This document shows, in pieces, positions 1-7,431 of a DNA stretch of 36,284 bases. Source of the DNA: CAZYVA01 sp964650695 (lineage in GTDB: Bacteria; Bacillota; Clostridia; Lachnospirales; Lachnospiraceae). Within the stretch, counting starts at the first letter, position 1. Every line of letters begins with the position of its first letter. Under the pieces are notes generated by a model. It was not told where the DNA came from, made no database searches, and worked only from the letters and a program-made list of their open reading frames with translations. Both the position numbers and the translations under genes were made by a program. The stretch spans positions 1-36,284 of the forward strand of contig CAZYVA010000010.1 of the NCBI GenBank assembly GCA_964650695.1, written 5' to 3'.

Positions 1-655
1 GGAACGTAAAGTTGCCCGGTGTGATCTCATTGCGGAACGATTTCCCGATCTGGCATATGCCGAATGGGATCTTTTTTCTGGAAGTGCGCTGCACATTTTT
101 AAAATTCACAAAAATCCCCTGTGCCGTCTCCGGACGGAGATATACGACGCTCCGCGCATCTTCGGTCACGCCCTGGAAGGTCTTGAACATCAGGTTGAAC
201 TCACGGATTTCCGTAAAATCATGCTTGCCGCAGGTCGGGCATGGGATCTTATGCTCTCGTACAAAATCCTCCATTTTTTCATGGCTCCAGCCGTCAATAC
301 TGTCTCCGATATCCATCCCATGCTCTTTCGCGAAACCCTCAATCAGCTTATCCGCCCGGAAACGCTCATGGCATTCCCTACAGTCCATCAAAGGGTCGCT
401 GAACCCTCCCAAATGCCCGCTCGCCACCCAGGTCTGGGGGTTCATCAGGATCGCGCAGTCCACGCCCACATTGTAGGGGGATTCCTGCACAAATTTCAGC
501 CACCATGCCTTTTTCACATTGTTTTTCAGCTCCACCCCAAGGTTCCCGTAATCCCATGTATTCGCCAGCCCGCCGTAAATCTCGGAACCTGGGTACACGA
601 AACCTCTGGATTTCGCTAACGCCACAAGTTTCTCCATTGTCTTTTCTACTGCCAT
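1..655 (-). CDS. glyS: Glycyl-tRNA synthetase (class II, single-chain type), N-terminal part
   Basis: Attaches glycine to tRNA-Gly using ATP in the cytoplasm. About 218 codons are visible on the minus strand; the gene runs off the left edge, so this is a window truncation. The start at 655 reads MAVEKTMEKLVALAKSRG, followed by typical family sequence (YPGSEIYGGLANTWDYG, then NPQTWVASGHLGGFSDPLMDC). Two Cys-x2-Cys pairs (DCREC near residue 80 and CPTC near 130) form the zinc-ribbon-like insertion, and FRNEITPGNF close to the edge is class II motif 2. A GGAG lies about 11 nt before the ATG. This is the dimeric single-polypeptide enzyme, not the GlyQ/GlyS heterotetramer. Identification is firm from sequence; the C-terminal anticodon-binding domain is not visible. 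Confidence 0.95.
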   Translation of the reverse strand, partial: MAVEKTMEKLVALAKSRGFVYPGSEIYGGLANTWDYGNLGVELKNNVKKAWWLKFVQESPYNVGVDCAILMNPQTWVASGHLGGFSDPLMDCRECHERFRADKLIEGFAKEHGMDIGDSIDGWSHEKMEDFVREHKIPCPTCGKHDFTEIREFNLMFKTFQGVTEDARSVVYLRPETAQGIFVNFKNVQRTSRKKIPFGICQIGKSFRNEITPGNFTF

Positions 656-718
656 GTTTCCTTCTGCTCCTTTGCATCCTTCTATTCTTGTTTGATTTGT
701 TAAAATATAATCATTGCT

Positions 719-747
719 ATTATACATAGAGGCATTTCCGAATGCAA
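719..747 (-). promoter_or_regulatory. Sigma-A-type promoter of glyS
   Basis: Reading the minus strand, TTGCAT (742-747), a 17-nt spacer and TATAAT (719-724) precede the glyS start by about 60 nt. The -10 is a perfect consensus and the -35 matches at four of six positions. Confidence 0.65.
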
Positions 748-795
748 GCCTAATTTTCCCGGCAAACAAGCAGGCAAAAGCAAACAAAAGTATAC

Positions 796-846
796 AAAAA
801 GCCATTCCGGTCTGGTACGCAAAAAAAGATACCGGACGGGAATGGC
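796..846 (-). terminator. Intrinsic terminator after the TDT transporter gene
   Basis: An imperfect 18-bp stem with GCCATTCC (801-808) and GGAATGGC (839-846) as its perfect base, around an A-rich loop. In the minus direction it is followed by five T (796-800). It lies about 15 nt past the stop codon of the transporter gene. Confidence 0.75.
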
Positions 847-861
847 AAAATTTTTACGCTT

Positions 862-1788
862 CTAGTGCTTCTTTCCCACGTCAAAGCAGAACATCAGGAA
901 ACGGGCCAAAACGTAGAGGACAAACGCAGCCGCAATGATGGTCTCGATCAAAACCAAATATTGCAGGGGCGGTATCGGGCTGCCCATGTTCGCCAGACAT
1001 GCCATCGTCTGTTTTGAGGCAATCGCGCTGATCACAAATGGAAACGTAAATGCCGCGTAACTTGGGAAAAAAGGAAGCTTTAAATATCCAGCCGCCTTCA
1101 CCAGCGCAAAAACGTATAAAACGGTTGCCACGGCAAATAACGTCAACACCATCGTTTTGGACTTCGGCGTCACAGACTGGATGTAACCCACCAGGCATAA
1201 GCTTGTCGGCGCCGCGTAAATACACACCAACGGCTTTGCCGGGTCCGGGACATCCTTATATTTCACATACCGCATAGTCACTAAAACGAATAACACAACC
1301 AACGAAACAAGCCCAAACCAAAACGCCGCCGTCCCTATTCCAAGCTGTTCATAGGCAGGCGCCGTGACCGCCGCGGCCGCAATGCCGACATAAACGATAT
1401 AGTAACTTGCGAAAACCTTTGGCATCTCCAGCTTTAAAATAAACTTCACAGTAAAATAGACAATGAGGATGATGTGCAGCAGTATAGCCAGGAGCCAAAT
1501 ATAAAACGCAGCCCTGCCGATATATGGCTTCACATAAACGCTCAGAAGCATCAAAGCCATCGGGAACGTCGCCGATACGCTTGCCATAATTGGATTTTGG
1601 AGATCTTCCTTCACCATCCCTGGAAACATCGCCAGCTTCAGAAGCACCAATATCAGAAGGAATGCCGCGATCACGCCGCATACGAGCCGGATCCCTTCCG
1701 AGTAGCTTTGCAGCAGGTTCCCTAACGCCGCTGTCCCAAGCATGACCCCGCAAAGTGGAACGGGGACCTTTTTCACTACATCTTTCAT
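862..1788 (-). CDS. TDT-family membrane transporter (TehA / SLAC1-like fold)
   Basis: A 308-residue, very hydrophobic protein with about ten predicted membrane helices and short loops. Layout and length resemble the tellurite-resistance/dicarboxylate transporter (TDT) family, which includes TehA and the plant anion channel SLAC1. I infer an anion or weak-acid channel or carrier in the cytoplasmic membrane; the substrate cannot be read from the sequence. The ATG at 1788 is chosen because GGAG lies about 9 nt upstream; an in-frame TTG at 1803 overlaps that ribosome-binding site and is less likely. The gene lies 35 nt after a cysteine-rich C_GCAxxG-type gene with no terminator between them, so they are probably co-transcribed. 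A hairpin terminator follows. Confidence 0.75.
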   Translation of the reverse strand: MKDVVKKVPVPLCGVMLGTAALGNLLQSYSEGIRLVCGVIAAFLLILVLLKLAMFPGMVKEDLQNPIMASVSATFPMALMLLSVYVKPYIGRAAFYIWLLAILLHIILIVYFTVKFILKLEMPKVFASYYIVYVGIAAAAVTAPAYEQLGIGTAAFWFGLVSLVVLFVLVTMRYVKYKDVPDPAKPLVCIYAAPTSLCLVGYIQSVTPKSKTMVLTLFAVATVLYVFALVKAAGYLKLPFFPSYAAFTFPFVISAIASKQTMACLANMGSPIPPLQYLVLIETIIAAAFVLYVLARFLMFCFDVGKKH

Positions 1789-1823
1789 CTCTGTTTTCTC
1801 CAATCTGTATGATTTATACTGGT

Positions 1824-2354
1824 CTATGCTGCAATATCTATCCGTTCACGCGGTTCCTTCCTCTCCTCCTCGCTGTCTGAAACTTCAATCTTTAACTCAC
1901 GACAGACAATCTCTGCAACCTTCCATGCACAGATGCCGGTATAATAAATGCACTGATTTTTATGCTCACCCTTCCCCATATCAAATTCACGGGTCAGGAT
2001 ACGGCAGCAGGCTGCGTTTTTCCCATTCATCTCTTTGAACCAGTTATGGAGCTCATTGGAATAGGACATGCACTTATTGACTTCCGGGTCTTTTGGCCCG
2101 CGCGGCTCGGTTCTCCCAAAAAACATCCCAAGCGCGAGGATGCCCCCATTCAGCGCGCCGCACATGCAGCCGGAACGGCCCGCGCCCACAGACATTGCGG
2201 ACGACATTGCGATCACTTCTTCCGGAACGTCAAGCTCAAAATTTTCTTTGATTGCCGCCATCAAAGCCTCGCAGCAAAAAAAACCTCCTCTGTAAAGGTT
2301 CTCCGCATCCTGCTGGATTTTTCTTAAATTCACTGATTTTGCTCCGATTTTCAT
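1824..2354 (-). CDS. C_GCAxxG_C_C-type cysteine-rich putative redox protein
   Basis: 176 residues with ten cysteines: CC at 27-28, the motif GCMCGALNGG around 62-71, C95, CC at 116-117, C135, C142 and C151. This spacing is that of the C_GCAxxG_C_C family (putative redox-active, possibly metal-binding proteins of anaerobes), for which no reaction is firmly established. The C-terminal ~20 residues are charged and look disordered. The ATG at 2354 has AGGAGG about 8 nt upstream. It is first in a two-gene run with the downstream TDT transporter. No signal peptide is seen, so it is probably cytoplasmic. Confidence 0.8.
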   Translation of the reverse strand: MKIGAKSVNLRKIQQDAENLYRGGFFCCEALMAAIKENFELDVPEEVIAMSSAMSVGAGRSGCMCGALNGGILALGMFFGRTEPRGPKDPEVNKCMSYSNELHNWFKEMNGKNAACCRILTREFDMGKGEHKNQCIYYTGICAWKVAEIVCRELKIEVSDSEEERKEPRERIDIAA

Positions 2355-2385
2355 GTTCTACCTCCTCCTTGGATGATTTTTTTAT

Positions 2386-2394
2386 ATTATAACA
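2386..2394 (-). promoter_or_regulatory. Extended -10 promoter element for the C_GCAxxG gene
   Basis: The minus strand reads TGTTATAAT (an extended -10, TGnTATAAT), 32 nt before the start codon. No good -35 hexamer is seen, as expected for an extended -10 promoter. Confidence 0.5.
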
Positions 2395-2400
2395 CAAAAA

Positions 2401-2456
2401 AATAAACCGTGTTATTGATTCTTCGCATATGTTTATACACATAATCAATAACACGG
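2401..2456 (-). terminator. Intrinsic terminator downstream of efp
   Basis: A 14-bp perfect stem (2407-2420 with 2443-2456) around a 22-nt AT-rich loop. In the minus direction it is followed by a T-rich tract. It starts 30 nt past the efp stop and separates efp from the next promoter. Confidence 0.75.
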
Positions 2457-2485
2457 CAAAATGTCCAAAATTTCGTGCTTTCCGC

Positions 2486-3049
2486 CTACGCCCTCGATAA
2501 ATACTCGCCGGTACGGGTGTCAATCTTGATCTTCTCACCCTGGTCTACAAACAAAGGAACCGCGACCTGCGCGCCGGTCTCGACAATGGCCGGTTTGCTG
2601 GCTCCCTGCGCGGTGTTCCCTTTAAATCCAGGCTCCGTCTCCGTGACAACCAGCTCCACCGTCAGCGGCGGCTCAATGGCAAAAGGCTTCTCCTGGTAGG
2701 AGCTTACCGTAACTTCATCGTTTTCCTTTACAAATTTCAGGGAATCCCCTACGTCCGCCGCGCTGACAGCAATCTGGTCGTATGTGTCATTGTCCATGAA
2801 ATAATAAAGGCCGCCGTCGTTATACAGATACTGCATTTTCTTTCTTTCTATAAAAGCCTCCTCAAAGGACTCGGTCGGGCGGAACGTCGTCTCCACCACG
2901 CCGCCGTTAATGATGTCTTTCAACTTGACCCGGACGAACGCCGCGCCTTTTCCCGGCTTTACATGCATGAAATCAATGACCTGGCATACTTTCCCATCAA
3001 TCTCCAGCGTCATGCCGTTCCTGAACTCACCTGCTGACTTTGTCGCCAT
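2486..3049 (-). CDS. efp: Elongation factor P
   Basis: Cytoplasmic translation factor that rescues ribosomes stalled at consecutive prolines by binding near the P-site tRNA. 187 residues, the normal length, with the N-terminal KOW-like domain and two OB domains. The tip loop HVKPGKGAAFVRVKLK contains Lys34, the position modified in many bacteria. The signature TVELVVTETEPGFKG and the end GEYLSRA are typical. No modification enzyme (EpmA/B, YmfI) lies nearby. The start ATG has GGAGG 6-7 nt upstream. It is monocistronic, with its own promoter and a terminator. Confidence 0.97.
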   Translation of the reverse strand: MATKSAGEFRNGMTLEIDGKVCQVIDFMHVKPGKGAAFVRVKLKDIINGGVVETTFRPTESFEEAFIERKKMQYLYNDGGLYYFMDNDTYDQIAVSAADVGDSLKFVKENDEVTVSSYQEKPFAIEPPLTVELVVTETEPGFKGNTAQGASKPAIVETGAQVAVPLFVDQGEKIKIDTRTGEYLSRA

Positions 3050-3129
3050 ATAGCATCCTCCTAACTGTGTATATAGTTACCGCTCACTGTAACTGTCCCT
3101 TACACTTTTCTCTAATTTCCACTTTTCCC

Positions 3130-3158
3130 ATTCTATAATATCCCATGCCCTTTTTCAA
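3130..3158 (-). promoter_or_regulatory. Sigma-A-type promoter of efp
   Basis: On the minus strand TTGAAA (3153-3158), 17 nt, then TAGAAT (3130-3135), each five of six matches to consensus, about 80 nt before the efp start. Confidence 0.55.
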
Positions 3159-3296
3159 CCTTTTTTTCCTGTTCCCCACGTGTTTCCCACCTATTTTGTA
3201 CTTTTCAAGCCGCTCTTCACGGCCTGGAACCGCCCATAGTAACGATTTGGGGCGGGTATCACCGCTTGCTTTACAAAACCGCGTTCCACGCTTGGA

Positions 3297-3848
3297 TCAC
3301 TTTCTCACAGGAGGCCCATTTACCGGCCGTTCCCGGCTGTGGGCCGCATCCTTTTCAAGGCTTTTTTTGTAGAAAAACAGCACGATCCTTTCCAGGTAAC
3401 GTTTCAGCACAATCTGGATCTCTTCCTTCGGGCAGATGGGCTTCACAAGAATACTGAAAACCCCGGCCCGCTTTGCCCCCCATACATCGGTAAAAAGCTG
3501 GTCGCCGATGAATGCGGTATCCGATGTGTCCGTCCCCATGATTTCCATAGCCTTGCGGTAATTGCCCGTGGCCGGCTTATGTGCATTGCAAATATAATCC
3601 ACCTGGATCGGTTCGTTAAACATTTTGACCCTTGGCTCCTGGTTGTTCGAGATCAGGCAGCACCTGAACCCCATCTTTTTCAGCCGGGCAAACAACGCCT
3701 CCGTGCGCTTGTCCGCAGGCGCGCCGTGCGGCACTAATGTATTATCAATATCAAATATCAATCCCCGGAACCCTTGTCCGTACAGCTTCTGAAAATCAAT
3801 TACATAAGCGGAAGCCAGGTATCTATCCGGGAAAAACATCTCAAACAT
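3297..3848 (-). CDS. yqeG: YqeG-family HAD phosphatase (subfamily IIIA)
   Basis: 183 residues. HAD motif I DIDNTLV (nucleophile Asp in D-x-D-x-T), motif II in CLISNN, a Lys in ICNAHKPATGNY, and motif III/IV IGDQLFTDVWGAKRAG identify a YqeG-type member of the haloacid dehalogenase superfamily. Homologues are small cytoplasmic phosphatases; some act on phosphatidylglycerol phosphate or nucleotides, and the substrate here is not evident. Start at 3848 (MFEMFFPDRY) with GGAG 10 nt upstream; the reading frame overlaps the end of the amidase gene by 8 nt, indicating translational coupling. The C-terminal ~25 residues (KDAAHSRERP...) are basic and poorly conserved in character. Confidence 0.85.
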   Translation of the reverse strand: MFEMFFPDRYLASAYVIDFQKLYGQGFRGLIFDIDNTLVPHGAPADKRTEALFARLKKMGFRCCLISNNQEPRVKMFNEPIQVDYICNAHKPATGNYRKAMEIMGTDTSDTAFIGDQLFTDVWGAKRAGVFSILVKPICPKEEIQIVLKRYLERIVLFFYKKSLEKDAAHSRERPVNGPPVRK

Positions 3849-4584
3849 GGCTCTTTCTCCTTGTCCCGCCATCCACAGCCACTTTACCCCTATCCATGGA
3901 CACGGCATCCGCCGCCTTGCTGATCGATGTCCCGACATCCTCCCGGAAAAGATCCCATGCATCCTCGTGTTCCACAAAATACTTCGGGCAGTTTTTCCCG
4001 GTTACGTCATAGTGGCGGATGATATCCTCTTCGTCCAGCCCAAACTCCAGGCAAAGCCACGCGCAAAGCCGCACCATCGACTGATAAGTTGCATCGTTAA
4101 ACTTCCCCGTATCGTCCGGATGGCAGCATTCAATAGAAACCGTGTCTTTATTACGGCTGTTTGACGCATACGCCACTTCCCACGTCGGCACACACTGTAA
4201 AATCTCTCCCTCCAGCCCGACGACAAAATGGCTGCTGGCCTTCGTCTCATGGGTATCCTTCAGGCTTTCAAAATAATTACGGTTATCGATAGCAGTTGCG
4301 CCCGGATTTGCGGTATAATGCACAACGATCCCGGTTATGGTATCCGTTTCCGTCCCCGGCCTGGAATAGGGGTTGACTGTCAGAAGCTCTACATCCATCT
4401 CCGGCTTCAGCGCCTGGGCCCCCTCCCCGCCAGCGCTTCCATCTCCGGCATCCCTGGACGAGCGTGTAAGCTTTACGGTCACTGCGGTCAAAAAAACTGC
4501 TGTCAGCGCCAAAAACCCCAGCGTTATCCGCAGCCGCGTCTTTTTGGCCTGTTTTTTTTTCTCTTTTTGTATTTTTTTCTTCAT
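3841..4584 (-). CDS. Membrane-anchored N-acetylmuramoyl-L-alanine amidase (Amidase_2)
   Basis: Cleaves the bond between N-acetylmuramic acid and the stem peptide of peptidoglycan. 247 residues: a Lys-rich cytoplasmic N-terminus, one membrane segment at about 18-38, a short linker, then an Amidase_2/PGRP-like zinc domain from about 65 to 215. The zinc ligands seen are His89 (in GIVVHYTANP), His191 (RHYDVTGKNCPK) and Cys199, with Lys197 nearby; Glu152 may be catalytic. It sits outside the membrane and is probably tethered. It starts 6 nt after the guaB stop with only a weak Shine-Dalgarno sequence, so expression probably depends on guaB translation. The last ~25 residues look disordered. Involvement in sporulation or wall turnover is possible but not shown. 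Confidence 0.88.
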   Translation of the reverse strand: MKKKIQKEKKKQAKKTRLRITLGFLALTAVFLTAVTVKLTRSSRDAGDGSAGGEGAQALKPEMDVELLTVNPYSRPGTETDTITGIVVHYTANPGATAIDNRNYFESLKDTHETKASSHFVVGLEGEILQCVPTWEVAYASNSRNKDTVSIECCHPDDTGKFNDATYQSMVRLCAWLCLEFGLDEEDIIRHYDVTGKNCPKYFVEHEDAWDLFREDVGTSISKAADAVSMDRGKVAVDGGTRRKSHV

Positions 4585-4590
4585 GGAACT

Positions 4591-6048
4591 TTAATCCGTG
4601 ATGCTGCTGTAATTAGGCGCCTCTTTCGTGATATGGATGTCATGGGGATGGCTTTCTTTCAGCGAAGCCGCGGAAATCTTTACAAATCTCCCTTTCTCTT
4701 TCAGTTCTTCAATGGACGGTGCGCCGCAATACCCCATGCCGGAACGGAGCCCTCCCACTAACTGGAAAACCGTGTCTTCCACCAGCCCTTTATACGCCAC
4801 GCGCCCCTCTACGCCTTCCGGCACCAGCTTCCTGGCATCGGACTGGAAATAACGGTCCTTGCTCCCGTTTTCCATAGCGGCAATGGAACCCATGCCGCGG
4901 TATACCTTATATTTCCTTCCCTGGTATAGCTCAAACGTTCCCGGGCTTTCATCACAACCTGCCAGCATGCTTCCCATCATACACACATTCGCGCCTGCCG
5001 CGATCGCTTTCGTCATATCCCCGGAGTATTTGATGCCCCCGTCCGCGATGATAGGGATGCCGTATTTGTCCGCCGCCTCATAGCAATCCATCACAGCCGT
5101 GATCTGCGGCACGCCGATCCCTGCGACGACGCGGGTCGTACAGATGGAGCCAGGCCCGATCCCAACCTTGACCGCGTCCGCGCCCGCCTTGATCAGGTCT
5201 TCGGTCGCCGCCCCCGTCGCCACATTTCCCGCGATCACCTGAAGATCCGGGAACGCCGATTTTACCATATCCACTGTCCGGATGACATTGGCCGAATGCC
5301 CGTGCGCGGAATCAAGGACAACCACATCCACCTTTGCATCCACGAGCGCGCGGGTCCGCTCAATGCAGTTGGCCGTAATGCCGATCGCGGCCCCGCAAAG
5401 CAGCCTCCCTTGGGGATCTTTCGCGGACAACGGGTAACGGATCTGTTTTTCAATATCCTTGATGGTAATCAGGCCCTTCAAGTTAAACTCCTCATCCACG
5501 ATCGGGAGTTTTTCCTTCCTCGCCCGCGCCAGGATTTTTTTTGCTTCCGCAAGGGTGATCCCTTCCTTCGCGGTGATCAGCCCCTCTGAAGTCATGCATT
5601 CCTTGATCTTTTTTGAGAAATCCTCCTCAAATTTCAAGTCACGGTTCGTAATGATCCCAACCAGCTTCTTCCCCTCTGTGATCGGCACGCCGGAGATGCG
5701 GAACTTCGCCATCAGAGCATTGGCGTCCTCCAGCGTATGTTCCGGTGAAAGAAAAAACGGATCCGTGATGACGCCGTTCTCCGAACGCTTGACCTTGTCC
5801 ACCTCTTCCGCCTGCTTTTCGATGGGCATGTTCTTATGGATGACGCCGATGCCTCCCTGGCGCGCCATAGCAATCGCCATGCGGTGTTCCGTCACCGTAT
5901 CCATCCCCGCGCTCATGATCGGTATGTTGAGCCGGATTTTTTTTGTCAGGTACGTCGATAAATCCACCTGGTTGGGAATCACCTCCGAATAGGCCGGAAC
6001 AAGAAGTACATCGTCAAATGTAATGCCCTCCCCAATGATTTTTCCCAT
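4591..6048 (-). CDS. guaB: IMP dehydrogenase
   Basis: Oxidises IMP to XMP with NAD+, the rate-limiting step to GMP. 485 residues, usual length. A TIM barrel is interrupted by two CBS domains at about 95-142 and 152-200. The catalytic Cys303 lies in GIGPGSICTTRVVAGIG. The phosphate-binding segment (DGGIKYSGD), MGSMLAG, YRGMGSIAAM and the mobile flap region near LRSGMGYCGA are all present. The ATG at 6048 has GGAGGGGG about 8 nt upstream. It is followed within 6 nt by an amidase and then by yqeG, probably one transcript. Confidence 0.97.
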   Translation of the reverse strand: MGKIIGEGITFDDVLLVPAYSEVIPNQVDLSTYLTKKIRLNIPIMSAGMDTVTEHRMAIAMARQGGIGVIHKNMPIEKQAEEVDKVKRSENGVITDPFFLSPEHTLEDANALMAKFRISGVPITEGKKLVGIITNRDLKFEEDFSKKIKECMTSEGLITAKEGITLAEAKKILARARKEKLPIVDEEFNLKGLITIKDIEKQIRYPLSAKDPQGRLLCGAAIGITANCIERTRALVDAKVDVVVLDSAHGHSANVIRTVDMVKSAFPDLQVIAGNVATGAATEDLIKAGADAVKVGIGPGSICTTRVVAGIGVPQITAVMDCYEAADKYGIPIIADGGIKYSGDMTKAIAAGANVCMMGSMLAGCDESPGTFELYQGRKYKVYRGMGSIAAMENGSKDRYFQSDARKLVPEGVEGRVAYKGLVEDTVFQLVGGLRSGMGYCGAPSIEELKEKGRFVKISAASLKESHPHDIHITKEAPNYSSITD

Positions 6049-6162
6049 AGTAAACCCCCTCCTTCTCTGATGTTGCGATCCACTCTCTCCCTGCCCACGC
6101 CCATAAAAGCCGCTGCCTGCCGCAGGGCCGGTTCTTTGATTTGCGCGGGTGGAGGGACCGAT

Positions 6163-6657
6163 TTATTTTTTTTGGATTACTTTCCTTGGCGCCAGCATCC
6201 GGAATCCTTCTAGGATCGTCTCATCCGGCTCAAACAGTACTTTCACCAGTCCATTATTCTGACGCGCCACCATAGCATAAAGGTTCCCGTCCCCGCCGCC
6301 GGAGCTTACGTCCAAAAGCTTTGCTTTCCCATACGCCTTTAATTCCGGGGCGTCAAAAGGCGCCAGCAGCTCCAGTTCTTTCACGTTGGAAGAAAAGATC
6401 CGTTTCCTTTTCGCCTTATGGATAATTTTATCAACATCCAGATCTCCGTTTACATAAAGATATTCATACTCTATATCCATCCGCGAAATCACAAAAAACG
6501 CCACCGCGATGACGATCACAGGGACAAAAATAATCATGCCTAACAGAAAAACAGAGACAACGGAAGAGATTGCCAATGCAATCAGAAAGGCTTTGATCAG
6601 CAGCTCTTTTATACCTTGCTGCTTTTTCACTAATTTTTCCGTGTAGAAATCGCTCAT
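6163..6657 (-). CDS. Small two-helix membrane protein (DUF6106-like)
   Basis: 164 residues. The N-terminal ~20 are polar, followed by two closely spaced membrane helices at about 20-60, then a soluble part of ~100 residues (MDIEYEYLYVNGDLDVDKI..., ending APRKVIQKK). The arrangement resembles the DUF6106 family common in Lachnospiraceae; no function is known to me. GGAG lies 8-9 nt before the ATG, and a TGTTATACT extended -10 lies near 6690-6698. It reads toward guaB, 114 nt away, so co-transcription is possible. Confidence 0.6.
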   Translation of the reverse strand: MSDFYTEKLVKKQQGIKELLIKAFLIALAISSVVSVFLLGMIIFVPVIVIAVAFFVISRMDIEYEYLYVNGDLDVDKIIHKAKRKRIFSSNVKELELLAPFDAPELKAYGKAKLLDVSSGGGDGNLYAMVARQNNGLVKVLFEPDETILEGFRMLAPRKVIQKK

Positions 6658-6783
6658 TTGCTTTTCTCCTTTTTGGTCGTTCCAAACAGTATAACATAAA
6701 CCCCGGCAAAAAGAAAGCCGGTTACTTACATAGTTTGATGTAGAAAATAATCAGAAAAAATTTTGTTTTTTTGTTTCATCAGC

Positions 6784-6827
6784 AAAACGGCAGATGCACA
6801 TTTCCACTGTTGTGCCTCTGCCGTTTT
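6784..6827 (-). terminator. Terminator hairpin after the grd operon
   Basis: A 17-bp stem with one mismatch (6784-6800 with 6811-6827), loop 6801-6810. The outer base pairs are A-T, so the transcript end carries a short U run. It lies 41 nt past the grdA stop. Confidence 0.65.
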
Positions 6828-6867
6828 GTCTTTCCTCTGTTCTCATCCTGAAAACCGTGAAATATTT

Positions 6868-7341
6868 TTACAGATACTTGCAATATTCGTCCCTGATGTC
6901 AGACATCTCGCCGATGATATCGTCAACATCGAGCACCATTTCCATCATACCCACCTGCTCATCATAAACCGCTTCGTCAAACTCTTCCTTCATCTCCGGT
7001 TCACATACATGGTACACCGTGAGCCCAAGCTGGACTCCCGTCAATGGTCCTGCAAAAGTCGGGTCGCCTGCTGTAACTGTCTCTGCAGCAAGCCCGGAAG
7101 CTTCGCCCTCGGCAGCCCCAAGAACCACAACGACATTTTCCGGGCCGAACTCCTCAGCGAATTCCTTCACTCTCTTTTGATTTTCAAGATCCATCGCGCC
7201 TGCGCTCGTTCAGACGAAACATTCCGTGGATGAGAATACAACCTCAGCGCCGGCTGTCTTTACACACTCTGCGATAGCCGGGCCGGGCACACCATCACGG
7301 TCACCGATAATGATTGCTTTTTTCCCTTCCAAAATAGCCAT
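6868..7341 (-). CDS. grdA: GrdA, selenoprotein A of glycine/sarcosine/betaine reductase (in-frame UGA = Sec44)
   Basis: Shared carrier of the reductase complexes: its reduced selenol takes the carboxymethyl group from protein B and passes it to protein C, which releases acetyl phosphate. 157 residues counting selenocysteine. The frame is MAILEGKKAIIIGDRDG..., reaching ECFV, then UGA (7210-7212), then TSAGAMDLENQKRVKE and onward to EYCKYL. The Cys-Phe-Val-Sec motif is the GrdA redox centre, and Sec44 is the known position. Start 7341 is chosen because AAAGGAG lies about 9 nt upstream; an in-frame ATG at 7401 lacks similarity. A standard caller would split it into 7210-7341 and 6868-7194. Last gene of the grd operon, 90 nt after the BCCT gene. 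Glycine, sarcosine and betaine reductases share GrdA, so it does not set specificity. Confidence 0.96.
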
Positions 7342-7431
7342 AACGATCCATTCTCCTTTCTTTGCTTTACAAAAAGTTGATCTATGATTGAAAAACGACA
7401 CCTGGACAGATGTAATTTTTAACCATCGCCT

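Noticed and set aside
3200..3296. A terminator after yqeG
   Set aside because: A six-pair CCGCCC/GGGCGG stem exists near 3227-3254, but there is no T tract in the minus direction and the loop is long, so I cannot support it.
7195..7212. Frameshift or pseudogene in grdA, and likewise in grdH at 9221-9223
   Set aside because: Both genes continue in the same frame past UGA with perfect family motifs on each side (CFV-Sec-TSAGAMDLENQ and ST-Sec-GTCTRCG). Both are known selenocysteine sites.
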